IMG/VR virus record: IMGVR_UViG_3300042934_000441
Location: 1 to 31,294 of that record
Reading direction: 5' to 3' (one strand)
Length of the DNA stretch: 31,294 bases
Origin: a virus
Part shown: in pieces, positions 23,609 to 30,472 of the stretch
How positions within the stretch are numbered: the stretch's first letter is position 1
Layout of the letters: every line of letters starts with the position of its first letter
Translations under genes and position numbers: made by a program
Notes under the pieces: generated by a model
What the model saw: the letters and a program-made list of their open reading frames with translations, nothing else
Databases searched by the model: none
Told to the model about the DNA's origin: nothing

Positions 23609-25609
23609 ATGACTGTCAGTATCCGGGACCATGACTACATCCAGCAGGCGTTCATGCTTTCGGGTGTGGCAATCGATGATGGCCTAAAAGACCGTCGTCG
23701 TTTCCAAGCAGCACGCAACAAATTTACTGATACCACCCCAGGCGGTAACTTCTGGATTAACCCACCGCCTCAGTGGTCACCAACGTGTGACATTCGCTCC
23801 TCTCGTTTCTGGAGTGATCAGTTCTCAGGCATGGGGTCCGACTACTCCGTGGCTATCGACGATAATGCGGATGTCGTTTATTTTCGTATGGGTGTGCCGG
23901 AGTTCAACGGCATGTTCACGTTCCTCTCCAACATGTTTGACTCCAACTCAGCGTACCTGGCGCGTACAGGTCGCTCACCCGGTTGGCTGTTTAAGATTGC
24001 GGAGTTGGCTTCATCAATTGTACACTGGCCTATCCAGGCGATCTCGGTGACTTACAACACCGTGCGTTGGTTAGCCGGTATTCCAAAGTCCAAGTTCTAC
24101 TACTCTAAACCGGTTATGCCACTGTACTGGAAAGCGTGTACGCACATGCTGAACCAGATCCTCATTAACATGGGGATTGTGCCACGTGTGTTCCGCACCC
24201 GTCATGGTCAGTTGGCAGACGTAGGTAAAGTGTCAGGCTTCGACTTTTCCATGTATACCCAGAACGAACGTTCACAGATTGCTAACTTGTTACCGGGTTT
24301 GTGGAAAGCAGACGGCACGGTCGATCTGTTCTACCTGGCTAACCGGGCAACCCGTAAACAGATTCGTTGGGAGAAAGCACTGGAGTCACGTCTTACCAGT
24401 ACCACTAACCGTGAGACGGCAATCCGAGCAATCTACCAGCACGGCAACAACTGGACTGACAAAGCTGGCGACTCATCGCAGTCCAATCTGAAGACCACGC
24501 TGGACTCTTACTTTAAGTCGGGGTTAGGTAGCGACGGCGATCACAATAACGGTGTTGAACGGGCGGGTAACTATACCCCCGATGCCGACGGTGATACCGG
24601 CGTTAACAATGCGGTGCAACAGAACGGTCAAACGGTCGGTGTCAGTAACACAGAAAAACCGTTAACCTTCATGGAATCCATTGAAGCGCACCTGGCCTCA
24701 GAGTTGCGTGACGGCGGGTCATTCATTGGGTTCAAAGTTAACCATAACGGTGCGGTGGGGGAGTCGTTCTCCAGTTCCTTTAAAGACAACGACCTGGCGG
24801 GCTTCTTCAACGGGTTCTCGGCACAAACCAACGATGCACGCTTCACCATGTCAGGTGGTGCTACTGGCATCCCCGGTATCGATGCATTGATCAGAGGGGC
24901 ACAGGATGTGGTGGCGGGTGCCATCTCAGGTACTGGTCTGGGTGGTATTGCTAACATTGTACTGGGTCAGGGTTTTGTGGACATCCCACAACACTGGGCG
25001 GGATCAACCGTGTCGCTTCCTCGTGAAACGTACACCATCAATCTACGCTCTCCGTACGGCCACCCAGTGGCACGTATCCAGAACCTGATCATTCCCCTGG
25101 TTTGTTTGTTAAACATGGCCCTGCCGCATTCTGCGGGCGCTCAGGCCTATACCTCACCGTTCCTTATCGAGGCATTCTCAAAAGGTCGTTCGCAGACCCG
25201 TTTGGGTATGGTGGACTCCATGAGTATTCAGCGTGGTGTGGGTAACGTGGGCTGGACGCGTGACAAACATCCATTAGGGATTGATGTTACGTTTTCTGTG
25301 GTCGACTTGTCACCGCTGATGCACATCCCTATTGAGCCGGCGTTGAACCCAGGTGACTTGACTAACCCGGCTGCTGCCGTGAACAAACTGTTGACCGATG
25401 ACACTAACTACTCTGACTACCTGAACGTGATCTCCGCTATGGGTGTGAACGAACAGATTTATACGTCGGATAAACTGGCCCGTGTCTTGGCCCGCACTAA
25501 GCTTGATGTCAAGCAGTGGGTGTCGCCAACACAGATGGCGGCTACGTTCTCTAACTCACTGGGTGGTGAGGCCATTAAGATGTTCATGCAAGGGACAGGA
25601 CGTTCGTAA
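23609..25609 (+). CDS. Tail/baseplate-type virion protein (666 aa)
   Basis: A 666-residue protein with no catalytic motif. The N-terminal 200 residues are mixed, with hydrophobic helices (ELASSIVHWPIQAISVTYNTV). Residues 290-360 are Gly/Asn/Asp-rich and probably flexible. Residues 470-590 are strand-rich, running from PRETYTINLRSPYGHPVARIQ through SPFLIEAFSKGRS to TRLGMVDSMSIQRG and GIDVTFSVVDLSPL. Such a strand pattern (surface, specific loop, then pre-conditioned second sheet) is common in tail-tube-like baseplate proteins of myoviruses, so a baseplate hub or tube-initiator role is a reasonable inference. It follows the giant tail gene in the same direction and precedes a small membrane protein. 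SD is a GGAG-type (CGGAGCACATC) 7 nt from ATG. Confidence 0.78.
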   Translation: MTVSIRDHDYIQQAFMLSGVAIDDGLKDRRRFQAARNKFTDTTPGGNFWINPPPQWSPTCDIRSSRFWSDQFSGMGSDYSVAIDDNADVVYFRMGVPEFNGMFTFLSNMFDSNSAYLARTGRSPGWLFKIAELASSIVHWPIQAISVTYNTVRWLAGIPKSKFYYSKPVMPLYWKACTHMLNQILINMGIVPRVFRTRHGQLADVGKVSGFDFSMYTQNERSQIANLLPGLWKADGTVDLFYLANRATRKQIRWEKALESRLTSTTNRETAIRAIYQHGNNWTDKAGDSSQSNLKTTLDSYFKSGLGSDGDHNNGVERAGNYTPDADGDTGVNNAVQQNGQTVGVSNTEKPLTFMESIEAHLASELRDGGSFIGFKVNHNGAVGESFSSSFKDNDLAGFFNGFSAQTNDARFTMSGGATGIPGIDALIRGAQDVVAGAISGTGLGGIANIVLGQGFVDIPQHWAGSTVSLPRETYTINLRSPYGHPVARIQNLIIPLVCLLNMALPHSAGAQAYTSPFLIEAFSKGRSQTRLGMVDSMSIQRGVGNVGWTRDKHPLGIDVTFSVVDLSPLMHIPIEPALNPGDLTNPAAAVNKLLTDDTNYSDYLNVISAMGVNEQIYTSDKLARVLARTKLDVKQWVSPTQMAATFSNSLGGEAIKMFMQGTGRS

Positions 25610-25623
25610 TCGGAGGTATGGTA

Positions 25624-25809
25624 GTGGAAGGGTATTACGAGGAAGTCATTGTGGGGTTAAGCTTTTTGGTAACCTTACTCGGTTTACTCTGCGCTGGATT
25701 GTGGTGCGAGTTAAACAAGCAGCGTCGTATTGCGAAAGTCATGGGTGACCGTTTAAGTGATGTCCTGGCGTTCAGCGATAAGATGGTTAAAGCTGTGTAT
25801 AAAAAATAA
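25624..25809 (+). CDS. Small single-pass membrane protein (61 aa), GTG start
   Basis: A short protein with one hydrophobic helix (EVIVGLSFLVTLLGLLCAGLW) near its N-terminus and a basic C-terminal part (NKQRRIAKVMGDR ... VYKK), which should lie in the cytoplasm. The frame has an ATG at 25618, but that codon is 1 nt from the strong GGAGG at 25612-25616. The GTG at 25624 is 7 nt away and is the more likely start. It begins 14 nt after the 666-residue gene and is last in the plus-strand operon, directly before a convergent terminator. Function unknown; being small, membrane-bound and tail-associated, it could act in injection or lysis. Confidence 0.68.
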   Translation: MEGYYEEVIVGLSFLVTLLGLLCAGLWCELNKQRRIAKVMGDRLSDVLAFSDKMVKAVYKK

Positions 25810-25813
25810 ACCG

Positions 25814-25850
25814 GCATAAGAGCAGAGGCCAACGCCTCTGCTCGTTATGC
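25814..25850. terminator. Bidirectional terminator between convergent operons
   Basis: Perfect 10-bp core stem GAGCAGAGGC / GCCTCTGCTC with a CAAC loop (25820-25843), extended by GCATAA / TTATGC past one bulged G to 16 bp. The minus-strand side is followed by GCCGGTTTATTTTTTA, a good T-rich tail. The plus-strand side is followed by TGATTATT, weaker. It lies exactly between the plus-strand tail operon and the minus-strand block. Confidence 0.85.
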
Positions 25851-25853
25851 TGA

Positions 25854-26918
25854 TTATTGCACGATGGCCAGGTTCGGGTAGTTAGACCGCAGTAAATCGA
25901 TCACGTTCTGACTGCCGTAGAGTTTCGCCATTAACACTTGGTCACGAAAACGCGGCTCATACTGAAGTAACGTGGTGACATCCGGTGAGCACGCCGTAAA
26001 CGGTTCAAGCTTGTTTGCGACAACGCCGCCGAAATTGACTTTGTCCCAGTTAGGCTCCAGTCCGTCCAACACACCTGCTAACCGACCCCGGTAGTTAGGG
26101 TAGTCACTGGTGGTGACACCGGTACGAAAGCGGAAGTTGCGCAACATGTCGACCACCACGTTAGCATTGAGAGCTTTCACCTGTGGTGCACCCACACGAT
26201 CTACAATCGCTTGCAACGTATAGATGTCCCCGTTAGCAATGGCGTAGCTAGCACAGTTACCCAATGCGGTTAAGCCGTCTTGCTTGTTGGTGTATTGGGC
26301 AAGCAGGGTATCAATCCCTTCCCACAGTCCAGAAGACACCGTGTACTGCAGCATCACGTTTAAAAACGCAACCTGTGCGGTACGGTCAACCACACTGCTA
26401 AATTCACTGTCTGAATCTGAATAGCGGTTAATCAGATCCGTCAGCATACTGGTGATTTCATACGACCCATCAGTCGCAATGTTAATCCCCAGGGCATTCA
26501 GCATCCCAAGGTAGTTCTTACTCTGGTATGCATCCAACAGGTTCATTGCTTCCTGTTGAATCTGTGTCGACATGTTTAACACTGAGTTAATGGGGAAACC
26601 TGCGGCTTCACCTAAACGCTTACCCAGTGACATGTAGTCCACTTTGAATCCATTGCGTACATCAATAAAGCTTGAGAGCTCACTGATGCTCAGCGACCCA
26701 CCGGAGACCTTCTTGATAAAACCATTCAGGGCGTTGACCTGATTATCTTTGAAGGTGTTCAGGGAGGCAATACCACTCTTTGCCGTGGAATCAACTAACG
26801 CGATGTCTTCGGATAAGCCACCGGTAAACATCGAGGTGGCTTTCGAGACTGCGTTGGTCGTTAACGAGCTGGCTTGCTTTAACGCGCTGCCAATCGAGCT
26901 TCCGATGTCAACCGCCAT
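25854..26918 (-). CDS. Virion-type helical protein (354 aa)
   Basis: A 354-residue protein with an amphipathic Ser/Ala/Thr-rich N-terminus (MAVDIGSSIGSALKQASSLT) and a mainly helical body, without enzymatic motifs. Two cysteines only. I do not name the family; its position next to the tail genes of a phiKZ-like phage suggests a structural role (inference). It has a near-perfect GGAGGT SD and follows a strong terminator for the upstream gene, so it probably has its own late promoter in the 60-bp gap, where the A/T-tract and GATTTGTTGG lie. It ends at the bidirectional terminator. Confidence 0.75.
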   Translation of the reverse strand: MAVDIGSSIGSALKQASSLTTNAVSKATSMFTGGLSEDIALVDSTAKSGIASLNTFKDNQVNALNGFIKKVSGGSLSISELSSFIDVRNGFKVDYMSLGKRLGEAAGFPINSVLNMSTQIQQEAMNLLDAYQSKNYLGMLNALGINIATDGSYEITSMLTDLINRYSDSDSEFSSVVDRTAQVAFLNVMLQYTVSSGLWEGIDTLLAQYTNKQDGLTALGNCASYAIANGDIYTLQAIVDRVGAPQVKALNANVVVDMLRNFRFRTGVTTSDYPNYRGRLAGVLDGLEPNWDKVNFGGVVANKLEPFTACSPDVTTLLQYEPRFRDQVLMAKLYGSQNVIDLLRSNYPNLAIVQ

Positions 26919-26935
26919 GGGACCTCCAACAAATC

Positions 26936-26972
26936 AAAAAAAAAAGAATAGAGGTGAGGCCGTCGCCCCACC
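26936..26972 (-). terminator. Rho-independent terminator, minus strand
   Basis: Minus-strand stem GGTGGGGC / GCCTCACC (8 bp with one G-U pair, loop GACG), then TCTATTC and ten consecutive T. It lies 12 nt past the stop of the 152-residue gene. Confidence 0.88.
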
Positions 26973-26984
26973 AACTATATCATT

Positions 26985-27443
26985 TTAATCTTCTTCTGCG
27001 TCGTCGATAGAAGGGTCCGACGTCGACGACCCCTCTTTCTCAGGCGACTCACCAAGCATACGTCGTTTCTGCAAAGAGATTGTTGCTGCATTGGTAATCT
27101 CAGTGCCGTCTGGTCGAATGCCGGTAATCTGAATACGGATGGCCTTATATCCCAAAAATTCCATCCCACGTACCAGAGCTTGGAACGACATAGAAGGCTT
27201 CTCAATGAATGACTTCACTAAGTTACCTCGTGCCGTTCCGATTTGTTGTGCGTCCATCGATTTGATCTGTCGTAATTTACTGATGTGTTCTCCAACCAAG
27301 CGCGTCCACTTTGAGGGGGTCACTTGTTCAGCGGCCAGGAACTCACGCCAGATCCGTAAGAGATGGTGCGCAGTGGAGAAGCTTTTCTTACTGGGGTCGG
27401 TAAGCAGCTCTTCCATCTTCTCTTTCGGTTTCTTATTATCCAA
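26985..27443 (-). CDS. Unknown protein, possible HTH fold, TTG start (152 aa)
   Basis: The start codon is TTG (27443), 8 nt after GGAG. The next in-frame ATG (27416) has only a weak AAAGAG before it. The product begins with a basic DNKKPKEKMEELL. Its centre, about residues 45-107 (WTRLVGEHISKLRQI; NLVKSFIEKPSMSFQALVRG; MEFLGYKAIRIQI), has the spacing of helix-turn-helix proteins ending in a strand (PSxxFxxLxxxxxxLGYxxxxI). DNA binding is therefore a possibility, not a conclusion. The C-terminus is acidic and disordered (SSTSDPSIDDAEED). Gap to the upstream gene is 14 nt. Confidence 0.7.
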   Translation of the reverse strand: MDNKKPKEKMEELLTDPSKKSFSTAHHLLRIWREFLAAEQVTPSKWTRLVGEHISKLRQIKSMDAQQIGTARGNLVKSFIEKPSMSFQALVRGMEFLGYKAIRIQITGIRPDGTEITNAATISLQKRRMLGESPEKEGSSTSDPSIDDAEED

Positions 27444-27457
27444 CGGGTATACTCCAT

Positions 27458-27982
27458 CTAAACGCTACGTAAACCACATTCCAACGTGCCGGCAAACACA
27501 ATTAACAGTTCAGTGTATAACGGTGTCAGTTTTCGCAGAATGTAATCACGGTCAATGTCGTCCACCTGATACACCAAGTCGCACAACAGATTAAGCTGGT
27601 TGATAAAGGCGTCGTAGAACTCGGGGATATCGAGAACGTTGCCATCTTCATCAACTAACCAATCGTAGAGCGACATCACCCGTACGTCCTGCAGGTAACG
27701 ATAGGTGATTCGGGCTTCAGGTAACGACCCAGACTCAGAGGAGAGGTGCTCATTGATTTCCTTTACGGTGGTCAACAATTCCACGCCTCGGTGAGTCTGT
27801 ACTCTCAAGCGCACGTCCAACATGCAACGCACGCTAAAGTATTCTATGGGATTGTCACTGTTGATGACTTTGCGTAATGCGCCCAGCACGCGTAATCCAT
27901 CATCGGGCTTGTAACTATCACGTCGTGCTTTCTCCAGCCCTGAGAGCAGACGATTCAACAGCAAACGTTTTAAGAACCGCAT
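27458..27982 (-). CDS. Unknown protein, candidate early-expressed (174 aa)
   Basis: A 174-residue protein starting with a very basic helix (MRFLKRLLLNRLLSGLEKARR), which could bind nucleic acid or membrane surface. The rest is acidic and helical (DVRVMSLYDWLVDEDGNVLDIPEF; a Leu-rich C-terminus). I recognise no family. It has an AAGGA SD and an ACCCATG start context, and lies 35 nt downstream of a TATATTAC promoter element almost identical to that before the 149-residue gene. The gene for the possible HTH protein follows, giving a two-gene unit ending in a strong terminator. Early expression is inferred from the promoter. Confidence 0.76.
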   Translation of the reverse strand: MRFLKRLLLNRLLSGLEKARRDSYKPDDGLRVLGALRKVINSDNPIEYFSVRCMLDVRLRVQTHRGVELLTTVKEINEHLSSESGSLPEARITYRYLQDVRVMSLYDWLVDEDGNVLDIPEFYDAFINQLNLLCDLVYQVDDIDRDYILRKLTPLYTELLIVFAGTLECGLRSV

Positions 27983-28010
27983 GGGTAGTCCTTAATTCAG
28001 TTCCACTTAC

Positions 28011-28038
28011 ACACTAGTAATATAGTCCTGAAAATTCT
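28011..28038 (-). promoter_or_regulatory. Candidate early promoter (TATATTAC class), minus strand
   Basis: Minus-strand GAATTTTCAGGA followed by CTATATTACTAGTGTGTA. It shares the TATATTAC core (28017-28024), the AT-rich block upstream and the following TAGTG with the element at 5066-5073. It sits in the divergent gap between the 174-residue (minus) and 146-residue (plus) genes, and the orientation given fits the minus gene. The plus gene has no separate visible promoter. Confidence 0.62.
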
Positions 28039-28048
28039 TGGAGGAAGT

Positions 28049-28489
28049 ATGAGCGGTAACATTACCCTCGACAGTAACGACGTGTTAATGCTGAAAATGC
28101 AGCGCTACCGCATGGACATCATTGAAGGCGTTATGGAGGCCCCTGCGGAGAACCCTGGTGAGCGCATCGTGGATAAAGACCCTAAGATGCTGCGCGTTGC
28201 ATTGGTTGCCATGGGTGATGTGGATAACTCCATTCACAAGCAAGCACGTCTTGACCTCGATAAGCAAGCGCAAGAGAACGACGGAGATTTCCAGCGTCAG
28301 ATTGCCGGTGCCATTAACTTCATCATGGAGAAAGGTGGCATGGCATTGGCTGACGTAGGGTCTCCGTCTGATCAAACTTCAGCCCCTGCACCGCAGTTGG
28401 CTAACTTGCCCACAGACCATATTTCGTCTGAAGAGGCACACATCGGGGTCGAGCACATTGACTACGATGACATCATGGCCAAGAAGTAA
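28049..28489 (+). CDS. Unknown small protein (146 aa)
   Basis: The only plus-strand gene in the right part of the window. It has 146 residues with a strong GGAGG SD. The N-terminal 100 residues are helical and charged (DVLMLKMQRYRMDIIEGVM; DVDNSIHKQARLDLDKQAQ). The C-terminus is a Pro/Ala-rich flexible part ending in an acidic peptide (EHIDYDDIMAKK). I do not recognise a family; a compact helical N-terminus with an acidic tail also fits adaptor or small terminase-type proteins, but nothing specific supports that. It converges with the next gene with no gap (TAA then TTA), and no terminator hairpin is visible between them. Confidence 0.75.
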   Translation: MSGNITLDSNDVLMLKMQRYRMDIIEGVMEAPAENPGERIVDKDPKMLRVALVAMGDVDNSIHKQARLDLDKQAQENDGDFQRQIAGAINFIMEKGGMALADVGSPSDQTSAPAPQLANLPTDHISSEEAHIGVEHIDYDDIMAKK

Positions 28490-29215
28490 TTACACTTCCA
28501 GGTCAGGCGGTGTGTCGGTCAACACGGAAAATATATTCACGTCCATGAAGACCACACCCGCCAACCCTGCAAACATCAACGCCATTTGCTCCCACCCATA
28601 CTCTTCCGCTTTTACCTTCTCAATCAGTTGAGCAGGCGCATCCGATAAATACAGACGTGGCGCCACAATGCGCACCTCTGGGATGGTGGTCTGCTTAAAC
28701 TCTTCTGTGTGATTCATCAACCACTCATCAAAGTTGTACATGAAACAAATCGCGTAACTGTGCTTTAACATCGACACCGTTAACTCATCCGGCGCAAAGG
28801 AGACAATCTCAACAACGGCAGCATTGTTGGTGTACGTCTCAATGACCCGCTGAATGGATTGACACACTTCATCAGACAGTGTGTACGGATAGATGTTCAC
28901 GTGGATAGCAAACTGCTCAGAGAGCAACGGCATTCCCTGGGTGGTGGTTAACCGGGCAATCAGTGACATCAGGTAGAGTGGCAGTTGTGTCATGGTCGAC
29001 ACTTTTAACGTCTCTTCATCCCGGGCGCTGTAAAGCGCCTCATATGCCGCCTGATTGATTTTCGACCCATTCAGGTCAAAGCGATCGACCGTACGTTTAT
29101 GGTAGTACGAGTCTTCGATCATTTCCGCCGAGGCAGCGTTCAGCCGTTTCAGAGTACCCAACCGGGTATCCATCAAACAGTCTAACGGTACCAGGCATTT
29201 GATGGCACCACTCAT
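28490..29215 (-). CDS. Unknown protein (241 aa)
   Basis: A 241-residue protein starting MSGAIKCLVPLDCLMDTRLGTL. This opening, in which the first strand runs into LMDTRLGTL, is shared by a phage family I cannot name. The middle is alpha/beta (SFAPDELTVSMLKHSYAICF). Near the C-terminus a hydrophobic stretch (LMFAGLAGVVFMDVNIFSVL) is probably buried rather than membrane-spanning. It overlaps the upstream gene by 4 nt (ATGA), so the pair is translationally coupled, with AAGGA about 10 nt upstream. Confidence 0.75.
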   Translation of the reverse strand: MSGAIKCLVPLDCLMDTRLGTLKRLNAASAEMIEDSYYHKRTVDRFDLNGSKINQAAYEALYSARDEETLKVSTMTQLPLYLMSLIARLTTTQGMPLLSEQFAIHVNIYPYTLSDEVCQSIQRVIETYTNNAAVVEIVSFAPDELTVSMLKHSYAICFMYNFDEWLMNHTEEFKQTTIPEVRIVAPRLYLSDAPAQLIEKVKAEEYGWEQMALMFAGLAGVVFMDVNIFSVLTDTPPDLEV

Positions 29216-29790
29216 TTAGTAGGTTCCTTCTCAATTGCCGACAGGATATCAACCCGTGTCAGGTAGTAAATAAAGAACAACCAGGGGTTGGTTTCAAACT
29301 TCTTTTCCAGATCCTGGTACAGGGGAAACACTTCCCGCATTGACGCCGGAAGCAAGCTGGCATTGGATGACATCACAGTCAAGCTGTCGGCCAGGTGTTT
29401 ACCCAGCGCCATCGCTGAAAGGTTTGCTGTGTCCGTTGAGCGACCAAACACCCGAGCATAAAGCATCGACGCTCCACGGTAAACAAAATCCAACAGATCC
29501 TGATTGGATTCCAGCGGCTCCCAAATGCTTTCACGAATACCGGATTCAGACCACAAGCGGGCATAAAAGAAAGATGAGTTTAAACTGACCGCATACCTGA
29601 TGATTGCATTGTAGATTTCATCATCACTGATTTTGCGTCCAGCGGTTTTATTGTGCTTGATACGTGTGCGTAACCACGTCAGAAAATAATCCTCAACGAC
29701 TTCCTGGGCTGCAAGGTCCATTTCCAGCACCAGGGGGTCATTGGGTTTCTGAGCGAGCGCACTGGCAAAGGCGGCCAGTTTATTTTTCAT
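29212..29790 (-). CDS. Unknown helical protein (192 aa)
   Basis: A 192-residue, largely helical protein without recognised motifs (KLAAFASALAQKPND; EVVEDYFLTWLRTRI; PWLFFIYYLTRVDIL). It overlaps the next gene by ATGA and follows the RNA polymerase beta clamp gene by 10 nt, with AGGA seven nt before the ATG. It therefore belongs to the minus-strand run that includes the polymerase piece; a virion role is possible, but there is no direct evidence. Confidence 0.73.
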   Translation of the reverse strand: MKNKLAAFASALAQKPNDPLVLEMDLAAQEVVEDYFLTWLRTRIKHNKTAGRKISDDEIYNAIIRYAVSLNSSFFYARLWSESGIRESIWEPLESNQDLLDFVYRGASMLYARVFGRSTDTANLSAMALGKHLADSLTVMSSNASLLPASMREVFPLYQDLEKKFETNPWLFFIYYLTRVDILSAIEKEPTK

Positions 29791-29800
29791 GCGCGTCCTG

Positions 29801-30469
29801 TTAAAGGTTGTTGGTCAGCATCATTGCGTGCAGGATAGCACCCACCGTCTTGGTGGATTTTACCTTGGTCTTTTGACTGGCAATGGCACCGACGTTCACA
29901 CCGCCTGTGGCGATGATCTCGTTGTTGTAACTCCGGTAAGCGGCTTCATCACCCCCACGCACCTTCAACAGCTCCTGCATGGTTTTGTTCATCCCCATGG
30001 CGTACAGGATCTGAATCTCAGGATAGGAGATAGCGGAACCTTTCGATTCGGTGGTAGGCTGACCGGTCAGGTCGTCAACGTGCTTGTTATCTTTGGGTAC
30101 CGACATCTTCTTCTGTAGCTTCTGCTGCTGGATACGCAGCGGTAGACGCAGAATAGGATACTCAATCGGTGTCAGGAAGCGCTGGCTGGTTTCGAAGTCA
30201 ACCATGTTGATCTTCTCCATGAACGCACCACCTTCCTTGGTGATTAATCCGATCAGGTGTTCCAGGTCGATGTTCTTACCCGTGAAGTTCGGATGGTAGA
30301 ACGGAAAGGACTCATCATCCTTTTCCATGCGGTCCATCATCGCATCAAAGGCAGCGTCATCCAAACGACCAAAGTAGTCGCGGTAGATGTCAGGGTTTTT
30401 GTTCCCCGGCATCACCTGATCCATTGCCCCGATCAGGTATTTCTCAATAGCAGCACGTGCAGCGTTCAT
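29801..30469 (-). CDS. Virion RNA polymerase beta subunit, C-terminal clamp piece (phiKZ gp149-like)
   Basis: This 222-residue protein supplies the part of beta missing from the 1553-residue subunit. Its residues about 110-185 line up with the bacterial beta C-terminus. PIEYPILRLPLRIQQQKL fits the PVTVGYMYMLKLNHL strand; LTGQPTTESKG fits VTQQPLGGKAQ; ISYPEIQILYAMGMNKTMQELL then KVRGGDEAAYRSYNNEI fits [22 protein letters not shown] then TVKSDDVNGRTKMYKNI. In phiKZ the virion enzyme is gp178, gp149, gp180 and gp80, with gp149 far from gp178, as here (14.5 kb apart). The N-terminal 100 residues have no clear bacterial counterpart. The start lies in a TAA-CCC-ATG junction behind the NADAR-SLOG gene, with AGGA. 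Confidence 0.82.
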   Translation of the reverse strand: MNAARAAIEKYLIGAMDQVMPGNKNPDIYRDYFGRLDDAAFDAMMDRMEKDDESFPFYHPNFTGKNIDLEHLIGLITKEGGAFMEKINMVDFETSQRFLTPIEYPILRLPLRIQQQKLQKKMSVPKDNKHVDDLTGQPTTESKGSAISYPEIQILYAMGMNKTMQELLKVRGGDEAAYRSYNNEIIATGGVNVGAIASQKTKVKSTKTVGAILHAMMLTNNL

Positions 30470-30472
30470 GGG

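Noticed and set aside
25618-25620. ATG start for the small plus-strand membrane protein
   Set aside because: Only 1 nt separates it from GGAGG; the GTG at 25624 has normal spacing.
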